This document shows positions 7,760-11,401 of a stretch of DNA of 11,401 bases, piece by piece. The DNA is from Acanthaster planci (lineage: Eukaryota > Echinodermata > Asteroidea > Valvatida > Acanthasteridae): contig NW_019091698.1 of assembly GCF_001949145.1 (NCBI RefSeq), forward strand, positions 109,947 through 121,347. Direction: 5' to 3'. The translations under genes and the position numbers were made by a program. Within the stretch, counting starts at the first letter, position 1. The number at the start of each line of letters is the position of its first letter. The notes beneath the pieces are model-generated. The model was not told the DNA's origin. It made no database searches and worked only from the letters and a program-made list of their open reading frames with translations.

Positions 7760-9008
7760 TGTTTTATTGTTAAAACTGGTTAATGCCTCTTTGGGCTAAG
7801 TGTCAAAAGGGGCACTTTGAAATCGCTGAGGGCGCTTTTGCTGTGATGTCAGTCAGGGAAGACACATTGGGGTTTAGTTCAACGGGGAAACCTGGCATGC
7901 CCAGGTGTACCAAGTCAAACAAGGTACATGTTGGGGACGAGGTAAACCTGAGTCATCCAGTGGAAGCTAATCAAACGTACCCCACTCAGTCCATACCATT
8001 TGTTAGACAGAATAGTGGAACCAACATTTTCGCATTGAATGCTCTTGATTTTTTTGCCATGAGCTTGCACGACAAGGGATCATCAAAGAAAAGCAATTAA
8101 GCTTGTACTATGTAAGGAATTCCTATATTTCATTATGCAGAAAGCAATGTCAGTTTTTCTCTGGAATGACATCATGGCTTTGCTCATGGATGTGGAATGA
8201 TGCTCATAATTAGAAATTGGAAAATACACATGCATTTTTAATAATAAGCGTTATTGTATTGACCTTGTTGAGCTAAACATACTTGGGTAAAGTTTCAAAC
8301 TATCAAAAGGCGTTTAAAAGTTCCAGAAAACTGGTAAAAAATAGATACTTTTCCTGCTACAAGAAGGGAATGTTTGACACAGTTTATTAAAATTCATCAT
8401 TAGATGTATTAACAAAATCTCTGGGAATTCTTCATCAAAAAGATGAAGATCAAGGATATAAGGCTATGAAATATGATAAAAGGGAAAATTTAGGGTCTGT
8501 AATAGTTTGAATTGTAAACTTTACTTGTTATTGGTGATTGCTCACTTCATCAGGAAATTCAATCTAGAATGCACCTTTAAACTCTGCCATAATTTTTTTT
8601 TCATCACAGGTGTCACATTTGTTTTCCTCTTCTTAAAGTTAAAAATACGTTTGGTGAGTTTTGACGTCGCTTTTTTTTCTTCCAATCTTAATATTAACCG
8701 TTTATTCAGAACTGATTCAACAGCTGTACACTCTACACACAAAAATAGGTGTTCGCATGCATTGTGTAAAAATGATCGTACCTTTAAAACAAAGCTTCTC
8801 ACAAAAATGCGGATAGATTTGCCGTTGCTGTTATTTATTCCCTTTGAATTAGGATATTCAAGGATCCCGTTTTTGTGATTTACGGATGGTGTTACCTACA
8901 TTTGAAATAAGAATTTATCTTTTTGGTGATAAGCAGGGCCATTGAAATCACTGGTGTTCGTCTTGATATCTAACTGTAAAATAAATATCAGCCATATGTC
9001 TACAATTG

Positions 9009-9014
9009 AATAAA
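9009..9014 (+). terminator. distal AATAAA near the end of block B
   Basis: AATAAAAG about 1.28 kb after the stop of gene B, aligned with the hexamer at 4027-4032. The surrounding non-coding sequence is much more diverged than the hexamer. Confidence 0.35.
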
Positions 9015-9457
9015 AGTAAAGATTTGAGGGAATAATTCCCAGTTGTCTAATGAATGTTGCAAAAAGTATTGCAGGCAATTATGTTGTCACTTATGAAACA
9101 AAGGCGTAGTCTTGGCGTGTACCAACCACTTGCATTGTCAAACTCAAATTCTAAACTTCAGAGTCCAACCCCTCACAGGATTACGAGGAGCATTGGCAAT
9201 AGAAAATCATCTCAGGTCAGACTTGAAAAGGGCAACAGAATCTGTAAGCCTACACCTGCGTGCCAGTGCATAACATATTCAATGCAGAGTATTTATTTTC
9301 TAAAGATTTTAACAGAGCCATGCAGTAAAAATTACCGAAGCCCACTTTTGGTAAATTTCAGACAACTAATGGCTTTGCAGTTTCAATGTTAATCAGAGAC
9401 GACACTGTCTAGTTTATACGTTCAGTTCAATTGAATTCAGTGCGATTGAATTCAATC

Positions 9458-9471
9458 CAGGTTTAAACCTG
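9458..9471. repeat. perfect 14-bp palindrome
   Basis: CAGGTTTAAACCTG reads the same on both strands. Just upstream, TTGAATTCA occurs twice within about 30 bp. It may be a protein-binding site or a transposon end; there is no further support. Confidence 0.5.
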
Positions 9472-9756
9472 AAGTGCAGTGGAAACTTAGCTCCGATGCA
9501 CCAACCTCGTATTTAACTTATCATGGAATTAAGTCTGGCAATGAGTTTGATCGACTTAAAATCACGACCCGAGTCCCAAAGACCCTTCAAAGGCATTTAA
9601 ATTGATTTGAGGGTGTCCCTGTGTGTCTGCCAACGCCTACCAATAAAACAAAAACCGAGAAGAAAAGGTCAGAATAAGGTCACAGTACCATATCCAGTAA
9701 AGGGGGGGGGGCACCGAGTCAACAAAAATGTTACCCCCCATGAAACAACCCAGACG

Positions 9757-9770
9757 GCTGTCTAGACAGC
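9757..9770. repeat. perfect 14-bp palindrome
   Basis: GCTGTCTAGACAGC is a perfect palindrome. It opens a 200-bp stretch with four further short inverted repeats (9809-9835, 9853-9862, 9901-9929, 9932-9943). Confidence 0.5.
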
Positions 9771-10041
9771 TCAGAGACACGTCAGAGAGACCGACAATTG
9801 ATATATGGCAGGCTCTGGCTGGCCAAAGCAGCCTGTAAATAATCCCATAAGGGCCACGTGGCAGAGAGATTAGTATGTATTCCCACGGGACTTGGCAAGA
9901 GGCTGGCTCTGGTTAAACTGATACCAGCCAAGGGGAAGTCCCCGGTAAACTAGGTTATTCAGCATCGGGAGAGGTAGGATTAGATGTAAGGTCTTCGCAT
10001 TTGGCCGTTAGAAAAAAATTAAGAGATTACGAAAATGGCCT

Positions 10042-10096
10042 TCAGCAGTTGAGGTTCGATAAAATGTTGTACAGTCGTCACTGCTGAGACTGTACA
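10042..10096. other. interlocking inverted repeats (pseudoknot topology)
   Basis: TCAGCAGT (10042-10049) is complementary to ACTGCTGA (10080-10087). TGTACAGT (10068-10075) is complementary to ACTGTACA (10089-10096). The left arm of the second pair lies inside the loop of the first and its right arm lies outside, separated by one base. This is the order of an H-type pseudoknot with two 8-bp stems. No transcript is known here. Confidence 0.4.
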
Positions 10097-10703
10097 CGTA
10101 GCCCTCATTTAACCCACCAATTTGACTCTGTGCAGAAACCTTTAATCTGGAAATCACCCAGAAAGACCATACCAATCATGAAAAACCTGACATTCCAAGG
10201 AAACCCCGTTGAACTGTGTACAAACTTGACCCCTTTTTGATATGCTGTTCTTGCCGCTGCTTATGACCGACAATCAATCACTCTTGATTTGCCAACCCTT
10301 GAAGGCAAACAATAGCTATTTCTCCCAAAACCTAAAACATGGCAGTGTCTAGTGGTGGTTTGGGGATGGTTGTGGGATTGGTTCGTACGGAGGGTGTGGG
10401 GGCTTATAAAGTTAGACATGTATTTTCATTTCCAGATTTGCGGTAAACTACATTGCTAGAATATTTTAGTTTGTGACGTGTGCCTGTGAACCTGCTTTCA
10501 ACCTCATCAATCTATTGGACTGGGATTGTGTTCAACCAATGAAATTACATTTGCGTTACATGTAATAAATTTCCACAGTAGTCCTTAGTGGCTTTGCTGC
10601 TCGCACTGCGGCAGCGTAAACAAAAGAAAAGTACACGTGATCCGCAAAAACTATAAACCACTTAACGATAAATCTGGTGTTGAGCGAATTCCTTGAAGCA
10701 CAT

Positions 10704-11012
10704 ATTACATCCAGCGGCGTATCAGGGGGGGGGGGCAGGGGCCACTTGCCTTCCCACTCCCTCGACGATTTTTGTTTCTAACAAAGGATATTTCATAGGA
10801 AATCGGTATATTTATTTATCAAATATAAGTACCAAAACACTAAAAAAAAAAAAAAAAAACAGAACAAACAGAACCATTAAATCAAATCAATGATGTCAGG
10901 ACTTCGAATAAGGCTTTTTTAACATCATGTTTTAATGAAAACAAAGCGTTCACTTTTGAATTTCCACCCGTCCCCAGACACCAATAGCTGGATATACGCC
11001 GCTAATTACATC
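10704..11012. mobile_element. non-autonomous hAT-like transposon with target-site duplications
   Basis: The element body is 10712-11004 (293 bp). The left end CAGCGGCGTAT (10712-10722) is matched by the inverse ATACGCCGCTA at 10994-11004, identical in 10 of 11 bases. It is flanked on both sides by the same 8 bp, ATTACATC (10704-10711 and 11005-11012). An 8-bp duplication and termini starting CAG/TAG are typical of the hAT superfamily. There is no transposase frame; the inside holds a run of 11 G (10725-10735) and a run of 18 A (10842-10859). It is a miniature element that would depend on a transposase made elsewhere. Confidence 0.8.
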
Positions 11013-11152
11013 ATAAAATAATCATTTCAACTGATCTGCACAGCTGAAGGGACAAAATGTGTTGGCAGACCGTGTGGCCCTAATCCTTCACTGCACAGGA
11101 CAGTCAGTCAGCCAAACGTGTACATATAACGAATAAAATTTAGACTAAAACT

Positions 11153-11235
11153 CTATGTAGGCACAGACAGAGAAGGTCTTGGTCGCCGTCCGAACAGCGC
11201 CCTCACTTTACAGAATTGTAAACCCCAAGCCCCTT
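11153..11235 (+). repeat. diverged direct repeat, copy 1
   Basis: It shares with 11323-11388 the ordered words CTATGTAG, ACAGA, AAGG, CCCTC, AATTGT and AAC. The spacing of about 170 bp suggests part of a longer tandem array running out of the window. No open frame of note is present from 11013 to 11401. Confidence 0.5.
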
Positions 11236-11322
11236 AGGCCTACAGGAGAAAATGCGATAAAAAGTTATTCGTTAACCTATTGCTATGGCCATGTATTTAA
11301 ACAAAAATAAATTGTCCTCCCC

Positions 11323-11388
11323 CTATGTAGAGACAGAAAAAGGCGACGGTCGTGCCCTCTATTAAATTGTGAACTGAGACCTCTTTGC
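11323..11388 (+). repeat. diverged direct repeat, copy 2
   Basis: This is the second copy of the repeat at 11153-11235, slightly shorter, and preceded like it by an A-rich AATAAA-type stretch (AATAAATT here, AATAAAATT in copy 1). The true unit length cannot be read because the window ends soon after. Confidence 0.5.
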
Positions 11389-11401
11389 TGAAAAGGTTCT
11401 G

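Larger units (their letters stand above)
5560..9040 (+). repeat. tandem segmental duplication, block B
   Basis: This is the second copy of the duplicated unit, in the same orientation as block A. Similarity fades before about 5550 and after about 9040, so the 1.5-kb spacer between the blocks is not itself visibly duplicated. Non-coding parts have diverged more than the genes and contain insertions on both sides: an inverted-repeat element only in A near 3431-3543, and extra sequence in B around 7030-7110 and 7880-7950. Confidence 0.85.
7726..9040 (+). other. 3' flank of C1q gene B, non-coding
   Basis: It aligns with 2648-4060 in patches. A 105-codon open frame at 7783-8100 is not kept as an open frame over its length in block A and has no recognised domain. 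A perfect 8-bp hairpin TCTTCATC/GATGAAGA with a 5-nt A loop lies at 8429-8449. Confidence 0.5.
9041..10703. other. unique region after block B, no gene recognised
   Basis: No coding region is supported. A 112-codon open frame at 9054-9392 is basic and has no known domain; it starts where the duplication ends and may be chance. The stretch 9740-9960 is rich in palindromes and GC, with an E-box palindrome GCCACGTGGC at 9853-9862 and a hairpin GGGG-AAGT-CCCC at 9932-9943. A run of ten G lies at 9702-9711. Confidence 0.5.

Noticed and set aside
7783-8100. 105-codon open frame after C1q gene B
   Set aside because: No domain is recognised, and the aligned part of block A does not keep the frame over its length, so it is probably chance in a 3' flank.
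9054-9392. 112-codon open frame on the plus strand
   Set aside because: The product is basic and has no domain, and I see no promoter or splice support. It begins at the edge of the duplication and is kept only as an unclassified frame within the gene-free region.
10842-10859. Poly(A) tail of a retroposed sequence
   Set aside because: The A run lies inside an element bounded by inverted termini and an 8-bp duplication, so it is part of a DNA transposon and not a retroposon end.

Overview
This is metazoan nuclear DNA, most likely from an invertebrate animal. The evidence is two intron-less coding exons for secreted C1q-domain proteins, long AT-rich non-coding stretches with no bacterial-style gene packing, TATA and poly(A)-type signals, splice-acceptor-like sequence, and a hAT-type miniature transposon. 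Large families of short secreted C1q proteins are known from amphioxus, bivalves and other marine invertebrates, but the sequence does not let me name the species.

The window is organised around one tandem segmental duplication. Block A (about 495-4060) and block B (about 5560-9040) lie in the same orientation about 5 kb apart. Each holds about 1.6 kb of upstream sequence, one C1q gene (2105-2647 and 7180-7725) and about 1.3-1.4 kb of downstream sequence. The two proteins (180 and 181 residues) are about 72% identical by hand alignment. Each has a signal peptide, a short charged linker and one C1q domain, with no collagen stretch. They are probably secreted recognition or lectin-like molecules. 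The core of the domain is almost identical at DNA level, while one surface segment and the linker have diverged strongly. Promoter elements also differ between copies.

The spacer between the blocks (about 4060-5560) is not part of the duplication. It carries a cluster of four CCAAT boxes, a foldable GC-rich patch (4639-4714), a GC-rich repeat copy (5006-5115) related to a hairpin element inserted only in block A, a 21-bp tandem repeat with a Cys-rich minus-strand reading, and a strong nested foldback (5406-5468).

Downstream of block B (about 9040-10700) no gene is recognisable. There are several perfect palindromes and a pair of interlocking inverted repeats (10042-10096). A complete non-autonomous hAT-like element with 8-bp target-site duplications lies at 10704-11012. 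Two diverged direct repeats close the window (11153-11388).

No rRNA, tRNA, CRISPR array or confident third protein-coding gene was found.
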